Shown one piece after another: positions 17,401 to 26,469 of a DNA stretch of 64,000 nt. Where the stretch lies: NCBI GenBank assembly GCA_949788275.1, contig OX460916.1:2852001-2916000 (forward strand), read 5' to 3'. The notes under the pieces are model-generated. The model worked only from the letters and a program-made list of their open reading frames with translations. It searched no databases and was not told the origin of the DNA. Position 1 is the first letter of the stretch. Each line of letters starts with the position of its first letter. Made by a program: the position numbers and the translations under genes. This DNA comes from Weeksellaceae bacterium (GTDB lineage Bacteria; Bacteroidota; Bacteroidia; Flavobacteriales; Weeksellaceae).

Positions 17401-18456
17401 TTTTTTATAGAAATAAAATGAAGTTGTAGGGAAGGTGTTCGGATAGAATATCTTCCCTAAATCTTTTAAAATAAGATCGGGACGAACAACACCTGTTTCA
17501 TAATAATCATTGGCACCAGCAGCGTTTTTACGCAAAAGCGGGTTGTATACTTCGGCCGTTTTATAAGCTGTAAACCAACTGTAGTTGCCATAACTCGCCT
17601 TTAAGGCAGCTAAGCTTTCAAAATCACCCGCATTAATCCAATACTTCGCCTCTTTTGCCACGGCATATACTTCTTCAAATGTTTTGTTTAAAACATTTTT
17701 ATCGCCCTGTTGAGTTAAGAAATAATTTCCTTGGGCATCGGCGATTAATTGGGCTTGTAGGGTATTGGTTGCAGGCAAGTACCAAACATCCCCATATAAG
17801 GTATTTACAAGTGTTGTAAAATGACCTTTGGGCTGTTGAGCGAAAACGGTTTTTAAGGAATCGTAGCTTTTAACGACTTGTTCGTAGCGGTTATTAGCCA
17901 GTTCTTCTTTGCCAAAGAGCTTACCAAATAATTTAAGGTATTCAACGCGAGCCAATGGGTCTTCTTCTTTGTATTCGTCTAAATAAATGACCTTAATCCC
18001 ATTTTGCTCCAATTGTTCGTGGTATTTAGCCAAAACCGGATTGGTAGAGGTGATAAAAAGCTGTGGTTTATGGGTTAAAATGGTCTCCATGTTTAATTCG
18101 TTGCTCGATCCCACATCCAAAATCGTTTTTGAGGCTATTCCCGCAGCGATATCGGTATTATAAAAAAACATACGCTCAGTAACGCCTTTTATGCGCTCGA
18201 AGGCGTTAATCTCTTTTAAATAGGCTGCAGCCGAGCTCGTCCCAATCATAACCGTCTGAATGGGCAACATCGATTTCGGAATAATGGTTTGCTCTTGTCC
18301 GTGGGTTAGGATTAACGCTTGATCGTTTTCTGTTAATTGAATTTCTTTGGTGCGCTCCATCAGATGGGTTGTAGCAGACGGGGTCATGTTTGTATCGGTA
18401 GAGCGGCAGCTAAAAGCAGTTAGAACAAGACTAAAAAGCATTATTTTATTGAACAT
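17392..18456 (-). CDS. Periplasmic binding lipoprotein, BtuF/FecB type
   Basis: The 354-residue protein has a lipoprotein signal (MFNKIMLFSLVLTAFSC, Cys17). It has the bilobal class III binding-protein features of the helical-backbone metal-receptor family: an IQTVMIGTSSAAAYLKE opening, TILDVGSSNELNMETILTHKPQLFI and a long linker helix. Such proteins deliver cobalamin or ferric siderophores to an ABC importer. No permease or ATPase gene is adjacent and no cobalamin riboswitch is visible upstream, so the ligand is open. It overlaps pheS by 9 bp tail to tail, without a terminator between. Confidence 0.82.
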   Translation of the reverse strand: MFNKIMLFSLVLTAFSCRSTDTNMTPSATTHLMERTKEIQLTENDQALILTHGQEQTIIPKSMLPIQTVMIGTSSAAAYLKEINAFERIKGVTERMFFYNTDIAAGIASKTILDVGSSNELNMETILTHKPQLFITSTNPVLAKYHEQLEQNGIKVIYLDEYKEEDPLARVEYLKLFGKLFGKEELANNRYEQVVKSYDSLKTVFAQQPKGHFTTLVNTLYGDVWYLPATNTLQAQLIADAQGNYFLTQQGDKNVLNKTFEEVYAVAKEAKYWINAGDFESLAALKASYGNYSWFTAYKTAEVYNPLLRKNAAGANDYYETGVVRPDLILKDLGKIFYPNTFPTTSFYFYKKLE

Positions 18457-18654
18457 GGCAGGGTTTATTTAGAAGTACAAATAACCAAAAACTTTTTTGA
18501 AAAATAAATTTCTAGGCAATTAAATTGTAAATCAATGGATTATTGCTTTTGTGGGAATAAAAACCCAAAACAATTCCCTATCTATGCGGATAATTAGGAA
18601 TTGTTTAGTATATTTGCAGACCAAAATAAGAGATATTATTTCTGTTTTGAACAA

Positions 18655-18731
18655 GGCCTCGTGGCGCAACTGAATAGCGCACTTGATTACGGCTCAAGAG
18701 GTTACTGGTTTGAATCCAGTCGAGGTCACCA
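18655..18731 (+). tRNA. tRNA-Arg(ACG)
   Basis: It is a complete 77-nt cloverleaf. Acceptor GGCCTCG pairs with CGAGGTC, the D arm is GTGGCGCAACTGAATAGCGC, the anticodon stem-loop CTTGA-TTACGGC-TCAAG gives anticodon ACG, the T arm is CTGGTTTGAATCCAG, and a CCA end is encoded. A hairpin terminator follows immediately. Confidence 0.95.
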
Positions 18732-18732
18732 C

Positions 18733-18766
18733 AAAGCTCATCTGAAAAGATGGGCTTTTTTTTATG
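18733..18766 (+). terminator. Terminator after tRNA-Arg
   Basis: AAAGCTCATCT-GAAA-AGATGGGCTTT stem-loop (one G-U pair) is followed by a T run directly after the tRNA. Confidence 0.85.
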
Positions 18767-18824
18767 GGCTTTAACCCCTCTTTTTTCATGGTATTTCGCC
18801 TAGTATCATTTAAAGCCTTTTTTT

Positions 18825-18937
18825 CGCGCCAACGATAGGAGTGGAAATCCTTGGCAAATGTCTTTATTTTCATTTGAAATGGGGGTTTTCCTTGCCAAGA
18901 TTGGGAACGGATAGCGTGGCCCGTAGGGAGGCGCCCA
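18825..18937 (-). repeat. Dispersed element, copy C (divergent subfamily)
   Basis: Read on the minus strand it runs GGGCGCCTCCCTACGGGCCA, then CGCTATCCG, a central stem CTTGGCAA paired with TTGCCAAG (plus-strand positions 18850-18857 and 18892-18899), then GGATTTCCACTCCTATCG and TGGCGCG. The layout matches the copies at 36621 and 15882 while the stem sequence differs. It lies just beyond the der terminator and is in sense with der. It also explains a false 96-codon minus-strand ORF that runs on into the tRNA-Arg gene. Confidence 0.65.
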
Positions 18938-18944
18938 AAAGCGT

Positions 18945-18979
18945 AAAAAAAAAATCCCCAATCATATCGATTAGGGATT
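18945..18979 (-). terminator. Terminator after der
   Basis: AATCCCCAATC / GATTAGGGATT with a short loop. On the minus strand the stem runs into a T run (the A run at 18945-18954), 5 bp beyond the der stop. Confidence 0.75.
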
Positions 18980-18983
18980 ATCA

Positions 18984-20291
18984 TTATTTCTTTCTAAAGT
19001 AGACTTCAATCGGCACACCTTCGAAATCGAATTCTTTACGAATCTGATTTTCGACAAAACGCTTGTAAGGGTCTTTTACGTATTGTGGTAAATTCGCAAA
19101 AAACGCAAACTGAGGCGTTCTTGTTGGTAATTGAGTAACGTACTTAATCTTGATGTACTTTCCTTTGGTTGCAGGCGGTGGATTGATTTCGATAATCGGT
19201 AACAAGGTTTCGTTTAATTTACTCGTCTTGATACGGCGGTTACGGTTATCATTTACCGTCATGAATGTTTCAATGGCTTTGTGGACACGTTGTTTGGTTA
19301 AGGCCGAGATAAACAGAATGGGCACATCGTTAAATGGGGCAATTCGTCGTCTAATTTGGTCTTCCATTTGTTTGGTGGTGTTGGTGTCTTTTTCTACCAA
19401 ATCCCATTTGTTCACTAAGATCACAACCCCTTTACGGTTTCTTTCGGCTAAGTATAAGATGTTTAAATCTTGGGCCTCAATTCCGCGTGTGGCATCGATC
19501 ATTAGTACACAAATGTCACATTCTTCGATGGAACGAACAGCGCGCATTACCGAATAGAATTCTAAGTCTTCACTTACTTTTCCTTTCTTACGCATACCAG
19601 CGGTGTCTACAAGGACAAATTCTTGGCCGAACTTGTTGTACAACGTTTGGATAGAGTCACGTGTAGTTCCAGCGATATCGGTAACAATGTTACGTTCTTC
19701 TCCTAAAAGTGCATTAATAAACGTTGATTTTCCTGCGTTTGGACGGCCTACGATGGTAATCTTCGGCAATCCTTCGTAAGGATCTACGTATTCAGTCGTG
19801 TCGAAATTATTCACGACTTCATCTAATAATTCTCCTGTACCCGAACCACTCATGGCGGCAATGGTGTACATTTTTTCGATTCCTAAGTTATAGAACTCGT
19901 AAGAATCATCTAAATTTTTGTTGGTATCGACCTTATTCACAACTAAAAATGTAGGCTTTTTAGTGCGTCTTAAAAGGTTGCCAACTTCCTTATCCATATC
20001 CGTTAAGCCTACTTGGTTGTCGACCATAAACAAAATTACATTTGCTTCATCAACAGCCAATTCAACTTGCTTGCGGATCTCTTCTTCAAAGGTATCATCT
20101 GACCCAACGACATACCCTCCGGTATCGATTACGGTAAACTCTACTCCATTCCAATCTGATTTACCGTAGTGACGATCGCGGGTTACCCCTGATACATCAT
20201 CAACGATGGCTTGTCTTTTCTGGACTAAGCGATTGAAGAACGTAGACTTACCAACATTTGGTCTTCCTACAATTGCAACTATATTTGACAT
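18984..20291 (-). CDS. der: Ribosome-assembly GTPase Der (EngA)
   Basis: Der is a double-GTPase needed for 50S subunit maturation. The 435-residue protein has two G domains in tandem, each with a P-loop: [12 protein letters not shown] near residue 8 and [12 protein letters not shown] near 183. It also has DTGG and DTAG switch II motifs, NKVD and NKWD specificity motifs, and a C-terminal KH-like domain that binds rRNA. A TACCTTTG box at 20303-20296 lies only 4 nt before the ATG, so the transcript may be leaderless. Confidence 0.97.
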   Translation of the reverse strand: MSNIVAIVGRPNVGKSTFFNRLVQKRQAIVDDVSGVTRDRHYGKSDWNGVEFTVIDTGGYVVGSDDTFEEEIRKQVELAVDEANVILFMVDNQVGLTDMDKEVGNLLRRTKKPTFLVVNKVDTNKNLDDSYEFYNLGIEKMYTIAAMSGSGTGELLDEVVNNFDTTEYVDPYEGLPKITIVGRPNAGKSTFINALLGEERNIVTDIAGTTRDSIQTLYNKFGQEFVLVDTAGMRKKGKVSEDLEFYSVMRAVRSIEECDICVLMIDATRGIEAQDLNILYLAERNRKGVVILVNKWDLVEKDTNTTKQMEDQIRRRIAPFNDVPILFISALTKQRVHKAIETFMTVNDNRNRRIKTSKLNETLLPIIEINPPPATKGKYIKIKYVTQLPTRTPQFAFFANLPQYVKDPYKRFVENQIRKEFDFEGVPIEVYFRKK

Positions 20292-20295
20292 TTGG

Positions 20296-20303
20296 CAAAG
20301 GTA
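20296..20303 (-). promoter_or_regulatory. -7 promoter box abutting the der start
   Basis: TACCTTTG on the minus strand matches TAnnTTTG exactly and is followed by CCAA and then the der ATG. No clear TTG element is seen about 20 nt further upstream. Confidence 0.45.
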
Positions 20304-20425
20304 AATATTTTTAGAAGATTTTATTTTATTATTTTACCCGACTGCTAAAAAAAGTTAAAAAAGCGATTTTTCCTTATTTTCCGTATCAGCTCATGTACCT
20401 TTGCCTATTCTTAATTCTTTAGACA

Positions 20426-21343
20426 ATGTCGACGCTTATCTTGCTTTTTCTATGCATTCTTATCGGAATCATTTTAAAAAAAGTACCCACAATCCCTCAG
20501 AACTTTCATGTTGTACTTAACCAATTTTTGCTTTACATCTCTCTGCCTGCGATGGCTTTGTATTATTTACCCGAAATTGAACTAGGCTGGGATCTCCTTT
20601 TTCCGGTGAGTGTAGCTTGGATTGGTTTTGGTTTGGCTTTTCTTATTTTTTCAACGCTAGGGAAAAGGTTTGGTTGGTCGCGTAAATTAACGGGCTGTAT
20701 GATTTTAACGGCCGGGTTAGGGAATACGTCTTTTGTTGGTATTCCAATTATTCAGGCGCTTTATGGTGAAGAGGGGATGAAAACGTTGGTGATTGTGGAT
20801 CTGCCGGGGACTTTTGTGGTTCTGTCTACATTGGGTATTGTGACGGCTACCTTGTTTTCTAAAGGGGAAAATAGTACCAAGGTGCTATTAAAGAAAATAT
20901 TTAGTTTTCCCGCCTTTATTGCTTTTTTAATAGGCGCAACCATGATGGTCTTTCAGCTTCATTTTCCTGAAGCGATAAAAGAGGTGTTCGCCAAGCTTAC
21001 GGCTACGGTTAGTCCGTTGGCGTTAGTGTCTGTTGGTTTTCAGCTGAGTTTTGATCGCCGTAGTCAGCATTGGCGTTTTGTTTTTCTAGGCTTATTCTAT
21101 CAATTAGTGCTTTGGCCAGCGGTAATCTTTGGATTATTTGTGTGGGTGTTTAAGCAAGGCGGATTGCCGATTAAGGTGAGTATCTTAGAGGCAGCAATGG
21201 CGCCGATGATAACAGCGGCGATTATCGCGTCTCAATATGGTTTAAAGCCCAAGTTGGCCAATATGATGGTAGGCGTAGGAATACCAGCATCGTTTGTAAC
21301 CTTAGCGTTGTGGTATTTTTTCTTAGAGCACTACTTGGGGTAG
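20426..21343 (+). CDS. AEC-family (auxin efflux carrier-like) transporter
   Basis: The 305-residue membrane protein has about ten hydrophobic segments in two halves. It has the family's conserved GNTSFVGIPIIQALYGEEG in the first half and AAMAPMITAAIIASQYGL in the second. AEC carriers in bacteria export or exchange small organic acids or amino acids; the substrate here is unknown. A TACCTTTG box at 20396-20403 is 22 bp before the ATG, so it is transcribed divergently from der. Confidence 0.88.
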   Translation: MSTLILLFLCILIGIILKKVPTIPQNFHVVLNQFLLYISLPAMALYYLPEIELGWDLLFPVSVAWIGFGLAFLIFSTLGKRFGWSRKLTGCMILTAGLGNTSFVGIPIIQALYGEEGMKTLVIVDLPGTFVVLSTLGIVTATLFSKGENSTKVLLKKIFSFPAFIAFLIGATMMVFQLHFPEAIKEVFAKLTATVSPLALVSVGFQLSFDRRSQHWRFVFLGLFYQLVLWPAVIFGLFVWVFKQGGLPIKVSILEAAMAPMITAAIIASQYGLKPKLANMMVGVGIPASFVTLALWYFFLEHYLG

Positions 21344-21351
21344 GGCACTAA

Positions 21352-21382
21352 AAAAAGTCAGGCGAATGACCTGACTTCTTTT
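21352..21382. terminator. Bidirectional terminator between AEC transporter and cytidylyltransferase-like gene
   Basis: AAGTCAGG / CCTGACTT with a 7-nt loop, an A run before it and a T-rich run after it, lies between convergent genes. Confidence 0.75.
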
Positions 21383-21813
21383 TATTTTACTTTTAATTTT
21401 AATTGCTCTTTTTCAGCGACCACTTTTCTTAGTCCTGAACTAGAAAAACGGTGGTCTCTACAATTATAGTGGAGATGAATTCCTTTTTCTTCGCAGTATT
21501 TACGACCGGTAAAGTTTTTGTCTTCGTACTCAACACCTAAAATTCTTACATCTATACGAAACGATTTTAAAATGTCTTCTAGATCTTGTTCTGTTGCGTA
21601 AGGAACAATTTCGTCCACATACTTACATCCTTTTAACTGAATGTAGCGCTCTACAACCGTTTGTGTTGGTTTATTCTTCTCTGGTCTATCTAAAGTGGGG
21701 TCGGTTTGTAAGCCGACAATTAAATAGTCACAGTACTGTTTTGCATCTTCTAGCATCTTGATATGCCCAGCGTGGAGCAAGTCAAAAGCGCTAAACGTAA
21801 TACCTATTTTCAT
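21382..21813 (-). CDS. Cytidylyltransferase-family protein (TagD-like)
   Basis: The 143-residue single-domain nucleotidyltransferase opens MKIGITFSAFDLLHAGH, carrying the HxGH CTP-binding motif. Downstream it has VDEIVPY and a C-terminal RFSSSGLRK motif in place of the usual RTxGISTT. The nearest well-known relative is glycerol-3-phosphate cytidylyltransferase, but the family also activates other polyol phosphates, so the substrate is uncertain. It is preceded 45 bp upstream by a sugar-phosphate-isomerase-like cupin, suggesting a shared surface-sugar pathway. Confidence 0.8.
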   Translation of the reverse strand: MKIGITFSAFDLLHAGHIKMLEDAKQYCDYLIVGLQTDPTLDRPEKNKPTQTVVERYIQLKGCKYVDEIVPYATEQDLEDILKSFRIDVRILGVEYEDKNFTGRKYCEEKGIHLHYNCRDHRFSSSGLRKVVAEKEQLKLKVK

Positions 21814-21858
21814 AAGGGGTTTGTTTATAGTTTATTAACTTTTAAGTTGGCTATAAAG

Positions 21859-22215
21859 TTAACTGTTTTTCTCTGTTGTTCGGTTATAATCGTCGTCTAA
21901 ACGAATAATATCATCCTCTCCAAAGTATGTGCCATGTTGTACTTCTATAAAGACAAGGGGCTCATTTCCGATGTTTTTAATGCGGTGTTTTGCACCTAAA
22001 GGAATAATAGCAACATCACCAGCATGGTATTCTTGTTCGACATCATTGAGTGTAATAATGGCTTTACCTTGGATAATGGTCCATACTTCTGCGCGATGTT
22101 TATGGTATTGATACGACAAACGTCCGTCAATATTCACTTCAATACGTTTTACTTTATGTGTCTCGGCGTCTTCTAATACATAGTAAGATCCCCAAGGTCT
22201 ATTTTCTACTTCCAT
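21859..22215 (-). CDS. Cupin protein, mannose-6-phosphate isomerase type II C-terminal domain
   Basis: The 118-residue protein matches the C-terminal cupin of bifunctional GMP/PMI enzymes. It has RPWGSYYVLED, KRIEVNIDGRLSYQYHKHRAEVW with the two metal-binding His, GDVAIIPLGAKHRIKNIG and FIEVQHGTYFGEDDIIRLDDDY. It stands alone without the guanylyltransferase domain, a common form. A mannose-phosphate isomerase role is probable but not certain. It is first in a likely two-gene transcript with the TagD-like gene. Confidence 0.85.
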   Translation of the reverse strand: MEVENRPWGSYYVLEDAETHKVKRIEVNIDGRLSYQYHKHRAEVWTIIQGKAIITLNDVEQEYHAGDVAIIPLGAKHRIKNIGNEPLVFIEVQHGTYFGEDDIIRLDDDYNRTTEKNS

Positions 22216-22284
22216 AGCTAAAGCAATTTACAACATAAAACTTATAAGTTTACGTCAATTTTATATCCAAAATTAAAATATAAT

Positions 22285-22317
22285 CAAAAAAAAACCTCAA
22301 ACGTTTGTTTGAGGTTT
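22285..22317 (-). terminator. Terminator after tRNA-Phe
   Basis: AAACCTCAAAC / GTTTGAGGTTT with a 4-nt loop. On the minus strand it is followed by a T run, 8 nt after the tRNA. Confidence 0.8.
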
Positions 22318-22324
22318 CAAAAGG

Positions 22325-22397
22325 TGGTGCCTCCAGGAATCGAACCAGGGACACAAGGATTTTCAGTCCTTTGCTCTACCAACTGAGCTAAGGCACC
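22325..22397 (-). tRNA. tRNA-Phe(GAA)
   Basis: On the minus strand it is a 73-nt cloverleaf. Acceptor GGTGCCT pairs with AGGCACC, the D arm is TAGCTCAGTTGGTAGAGCA, the anticodon loop CTGAAAA gives anticodon GAA, and the T arm is CCTGGTTCGATTCCTGG. CCA is not encoded (the genome reads CCT), so it must be added after transcription, unlike tRNA-Arg at 18655. Confidence 0.95.
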
Positions 22398-22558
22398 TTC
22401 TCATTTGGGACTGCAAATATAAGCACCTCTGCATCAATTATCCAAATTTATTTTCATTGAAATTCGTATTTTAACTCAAACTATTTTCTAGTCAACTGAT
22501 TTTCTTAACAATAACGGGAATGAATTGGTGTTTAAAAATAAAAGATTAAATTTAAACA

Positions 22559-24055
22559 ATGGATATAGCCTCTATTTTTACAACGATTTGGCAAATAGTA
22601 AAGAACTGGTATTGGGTACCTGTTGCAGTGGTATATGTTACGGTTATTGCCATGATTTTGATCGAAAATCGGAACCCAACTAAAACCATTGCTTGGATTT
22701 TGGTGATTATTTTTTTGCCTGTTATTGGTATTGGAATTTATTTTTTCTTTGGCCAAGAATTTAAAAAGGAGATCTATTTTAAAAAACTAGATCGTCAACA
22801 ACAACAGCTTTTATTTGAAAAATGGGAAAATCTAGCTCCCGATATTCAATCGAATTTAGACCGGGTTTACCCCAAGATAGGCGACCTTAACAAGGTGTTT
22901 AAATACTTGGATTCCACTTTTACTTCTCCACCAACGATGTACAATGAAGTGAAGTTGTTAATCAACGGTGAACAAAAATTTCCTTTGTTTCTAGAAGCTC
23001 TTCGTTCAGCTGAACACCACATCCATTTAGAGTATTATATTTTTGAAGAAGATCAGATTGGTAACGAAATTATTTCTATTCTCTGTGCTAAAGTTAAAGC
23101 AGGTATTAAGGTTCGTATGATGGTGGATGATTTTGGCTCGCCTAAATTGAATCGAGCTCAAAAACGATTAGTGGATGCCGGAATTGCGTTTCAAACCTTT
23201 TTACCCGTACGATTCTCGTCCCTGGCGAATTCTAATTTCCGAAATCACCGTAAAATTCTTATTGTCGATGGGAAAGTTGGCTTTGTAGGAGGGATAAATA
23301 TCGCTGATAAATACATCAATAATCTACCGCCTTATAGCGATAAAAATACGTTGTTTTGGCGAGATACTTCGGTGATGTTAAAAGGCGATGCTGTAAATGT
23401 GCTTCAAATGTACTTTTGGTTGAACTGGAGTATTACCGATGGAGAACTCTTTAATTTACATGAAAAACAGTATATCAACTATGCTATTCGCAATGAATAT
23501 GAACGGGATACCATGGTTTCATTTGGGTTAACACGACCGGGAGATCAAACCCCTTCGGCGATGGAATCGATGATTTTAGGGATTATCTTGGCTAAGCGAA
23601 AAGTCCAAATTTGTACCCCTTATTTTATTCCAAGTGATCAATTTAAATCGGCTCTTATGATTGCGGTTGCTGCTGGGGCTGAGGTGGATTTAATTCTTCC
23701 CGCTAAAGGCGATTCATTGATTGTACAAGAAGCCTCGTTATCGTTTCTGAAACCTCTTATGGAGAGAGGCGTTAAAGTCTATCTCTATACCAAAGGCTTT
23801 ATCCATGCTAAAACGATTACCATAGACGATTCATTGGCTTATGTGGGCACGGTTAACCTCGATAATAGAAGTTTCTTTATCAATTTCGAGATTACAGCTG
23901 TTATTCAAAGTGAAGAAGTGGTTCGTCAAATGCAAGAACAATTTGTACGTGATATTGAAGACGCTGAGCGATTAACCGCTGAAAGCTGGCTAAATACACC
24001 GCTTTACAGAAGGGCTTTCGCTTCAATTTGTCGTCTCCTTGCTCCGATTTTATAA
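22559..24055 (+). CDS. cls: Cardiolipin synthase (phospholipase D family)
   Basis: The enzyme makes cardiolipin from two phosphatidylglycerols. The 498-residue protein has two N-terminal membrane helices (about 15-35 and 42-62) and two HKD phospholipase D motifs: HRKILIVDG starting at His230 and HAKTITIDD starting at His416, each followed by the conserved GGxN / GTxNLD segment. Length and layout are typical of ClsA. It stands alone and ends at a strong bidirectional terminator shared with metG. Confidence 0.95.
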   Translation: MDIASIFTTIWQIVKNWYWVPVAVVYVTVIAMILIENRNPTKTIAWILVIIFLPVIGIGIYFFFGQEFKKEIYFKKLDRQQQQLLFEKWENLAPDIQSNLDRVYPKIGDLNKVFKYLDSTFTSPPTMYNEVKLLINGEQKFPLFLEALRSAEHHIHLEYYIFEEDQIGNEIISILCAKVKAGIKVRMMVDDFGSPKLNRAQKRLVDAGIAFQTFLPVRFSSLANSNFRNHRKILIVDGKVGFVGGINIADKYINNLPPYSDKNTLFWRDTSVMLKGDAVNVLQMYFWLNWSITDGELFNLHEKQYINYAIRNEYERDTMVSFGLTRPGDQTPSAMESMILGIILAKRKVQICTPYFIPSDQFKSALMIAVAAGAEVDLILPAKGDSLIVQEASLSFLKPLMERGVKVYLYTKGFIHAKTITIDDSLAYVGTVNLDNRSFFINFEITAVIQSEEVVRQMQEQFVRDIEDAERLTAESWLNTPLYRRAFASICRLLAPIL

Positions 24056-24062
24056 CATAAAA

Positions 24063-24090
24063 AAAACCGCCATAAAGCGGTTTTTTTTTA
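24063..24090. terminator. Bidirectional terminator, cls / metG
   Basis: AAAACCGC / GCGGTTTT with a 6-nt loop is flanked by A and T runs, between convergent genes. Confidence 0.85.
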
Positions 24091-24105
24091 TAGTAAATAA
24101 AGGGA

Positions 24106-26142
24106 TTAACCTACTTGTACACCATTGGGTGTTTCTTCTTCTGGTTTCACAAACGTTAATTTACCATCGGCTTTATCAGCAAATAATAGCATTCCGTGCG
24201 ATTCAATTCCACGAATTTTTCGAGGAGCTAAATTAGCCAAAACCATGGCTTGTTTACCAACGATTTCTTCCAATGTAAAATGTTCGGCAATTCCTGAAAC
24301 AATGGTACGGACATCTATACCTGTATCAACGCTTAATTCGAATAATTTATCTGCTTTTTCTACTTTTTTCGCTTCTAAGATGGTTCCGATACGGATATCC
24401 ATTTTTTGAAAATCATCGAAGGAAACCAATTCTTTTTGTGCTACCGCATCAGGATTTGTCATGTTATTTTGAACTTTACTATCGTTTAATTTTTTCATTT
24501 GTGCGGCGATTGCTTCATCTTCAATTTTAGCGAAGATTAGAGATGATTCGCCTAATTGATGTGCTGCGGCTATGAATTCGTCGGCATTTTCAATGCTGTT
24601 CCAATCCATTTTATCGCTATTCATCATAGCCAGTATTTTAGCAGAAGCAAAAGGAATAAAAGGTTCTCCCATTTGACCTAGCGCTGCTGCAATTTGCGTT
24701 GCAGCATACATAATGTTCTTCACTTCCTCTGGTGAATCTGTTTTTTTCCAAGGCTCTTGCGCTTGTAGAAATTGATTCCCTAAACGAGCTAAATTCATGT
24801 ATTCTGTGAGGGCTGCACGGAATTCGTATTTTTCAATATGTTGGCCAATGCGAAGCGCAAATTCTTTAATTTGAGCAACTTCATTGTATTTTTCGGTTGC
24901 TGCCGGAACAACACCGTTGTAATATTTATGTGAAAGAACCATAACACGGTTGATAAAGTTTCCTAGAATACCAACTAATTCGGAGTTGTTCTTCGTTTGG
25001 AAATCTTTCCATGTAAAGTTATTGTCTTTGTTTTCGGGTAGATTAGCGGTTAATACATAGCGCAATGTATCCTGTTGGTCAGGAAATTCTTCTAGGTATT
25101 CGTGTGCCCAAACAGCCCAATTTCTAGACGTTGAAATTTTATCATCTTCTAAGTTTAAAAACTCGTTTGCAGGGACATTATCAGGCATAATGTAATCACC
25201 ATGTGCTTTCATCATGGTCGGGAAAATAATACAGTGAAAAACGATATTGTCTTTCCCTATAAAATGAACCAATTTGGTCTCGGGGTTTTGCCAATAATCT
25301 TTCCAGTTTTTACCTGTTTTTTCAGCCCACTCTTGGGTAAATGAAATATATCCAATAGGTGCATCAAACCAAACATACATCACTTTTCCTTCAGCGCCTT
25401 CTACAGGTACAGGGACACCCCAATTTAAATCACGGGTCATTGCACGTGCTTTTAAACCATCATCTAACCACGATTTTACCTGTCCGTAGACATTCGATTT
25501 CCAATCGTGTTTATGATCTTCTAAAATCCATTGTTTTAAAAATCCTTCGTATTGATCTAAGGGTAAGTACCAGTTTTTGGTTTCCTTGCGTATAGGTGTA
25601 TTACCCGATAAAGCTGATCGAGGGTTAATTAACTCCTCTGGGCTTAGGGTTGATCCACATTTTTCACATTGATCACCATAGGCATCTGTATTTCCACAGG
25701 TTGGACACTCACCACGAATATAGCGATCGGCTAAAAATTCTTTCGCTTCTTCATCGTAGTATTGTTCACTTACTTCTTCGGTGAATTTACCATTGTTGTA
25801 AAGTTTTAAGAAAAAATCTTGAGCGACTTCCGCGTGCTTAGTCGAAGTTGTGCGAGAATAGATATCAAAGGTTACCCCGAAATTTTTCAATGTATTCTCG
25901 ATGTTCGTATGGTATCGATCAACGATATCTTGGGGTGTTACCCCTTCGTTTTTTGCACGAATAGTAATTGGAATTCCATGTTCATCAGAACCACCAATAA
26001 AGGCAACATCATGGCCTTTGCTTCGTAAATAACGCGCATAGATGTCCGATGGTACATAAACACCAGCCATATGACCAATGTGTAAAGGACCATTCGCATA
26101 GGGCAATGCAGCGGTAATAGTATATCTTTTTGGTTGAGACAT
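24106..26142 (-). CDS. metG: Methionyl-tRNA synthetase
   Basis: This class I synthetase of 678 residues has the [14 protein letters not shown] motif. Its zinc-binding insertion has two CxxC pairs ([17 protein letters not shown]), a KMSKS variant KISTS is in [13 protein letters not shown], and a C-terminal OB-fold tRNA-binding domain (about 570-678, [20 protein letters not shown]) provides dimerisation. I start at MSQPKRYTI (26142) rather than two codons earlier. A TATCTTTG box on the minus strand at 26170-26163 is 20 bp upstream. Confidence 0.96.
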   Translation of the reverse strand: MSQPKRYTITAALPYANGPLHIGHMAGVYVPSDIYARYLRSKGHDVAFIGGSDEHGIPITIRAKNEGVTPQDIVDRYHTNIENTLKNFGVTFDIYSRTTSTKHAEVAQDFFLKLYNNGKFTEEVSEQYYDEEAKEFLADRYIRGECPTCGNTDAYGDQCEKCGSTLSPEELINPRSALSGNTPIRKETKNWYLPLDQYEGFLKQWILEDHKHDWKSNVYGQVKSWLDDGLKARAMTRDLNWGVPVPVEGAEGKVMYVWFDAPIGYISFTQEWAEKTGKNWKDYWQNPETKLVHFIGKDNIVFHCIIFPTMMKAHGDYIMPDNVPANEFLNLEDDKISTSRNWAVWAHEYLEEFPDQQDTLRYVLTANLPENKDNNFTWKDFQTKNNSELVGILGNFINRVMVLSHKYYNGVVPAATEKYNEVAQIKEFALRIGQHIEKYEFRAALTEYMNLARLGNQFLQAQEPWKKTDSPEEVKNIMYAATQIAAALGQMGEPFIPFASAKILAMMNSDKMDWNSIENADEFIAAAHQLGESSLIFAKIEDEAIAAQMKKLNDSKVQNNMTNPDAVAQKELVSFDDFQKMDIRIGTILEAKKVEKADKLFELSVDTGIDVRTIVSGIAEHFTLEEIVGKQAMVLANLAPRKIRGIESHGMLLFADKADGKLTFVKPEEETPNGVQVG

Positions 26143-26226
26143 TTGCAATTGAATTTGAACTGCAAAGATACAATATTGTAGGTGATTTCAGAGATTTTTA
26201 CTATTTTTAAGCCAAAACCAACAGAT

Positions 26227-26418
26227 ATGGAAGACGAGTTGATAAAACCAGTTATTTATGTAAATACCAAGATTGACACCCTTCTTGAGTATGGTAATTA
26301 CGCTTTGTATGCCGTTTTATTCGGGCTTGTTCTTTATTTAACTTACCGAAAGCTGAAGGAGTATTACAAATTAAAAAGAAAAGAAGAAGAGGAAGAACAC
26401 AATTCCTTCAAATCATAA
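26227..26418 (+). CDS. Small single-pass membrane protein, unknown
   Basis: This 63-residue protein has one hydrophobic helix (about residues 22-42, ALYAVLFGLVLYLTYRKL) followed by a highly charged tail KRKEEEEEHN. I do not recognise a family. I choose the ATG at 26227 rather than the in-frame ATG at 26182, since the latter adds residues overlapping the likely promoter region shared with divergent metG. It ends 3 bp before a strong terminator, which supports a real transcribed gene. Confidence 0.6.
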   Translation: MEDELIKPVIYVNTKIDTLLEYGNYALYAVLFGLVLYLTYRKLKEYYKLKRKEEEEEHNSFKS

Positions 26419-26448
26419 AAAAACCGTAGTGAAGACTACGGTTTTTTA
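26418..26448. terminator. Bidirectional terminator, small membrane protein / PBP1A
   Basis: AAAACCGTAGT-GAAG-ACTACGGTTTT stem-loop has A and T runs on either side, between convergent genes. Confidence 0.85.
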
Positions 26449-26469
26449 TTTATAATTAACCTTTAAGGT

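Noticed and set aside
18694-18984. 96-codon minus-strand ORF
   Set aside because: It overlaps the tRNA-Arg gene, its terminator, element C and the der terminator, so it is chance open frame.
25125-25150. Degenerate KMSKS motif (KISTS) in MetG as sign of inactivity
   Set aside because: This variant is common in functional bacterial methionyl-tRNA synthetases.
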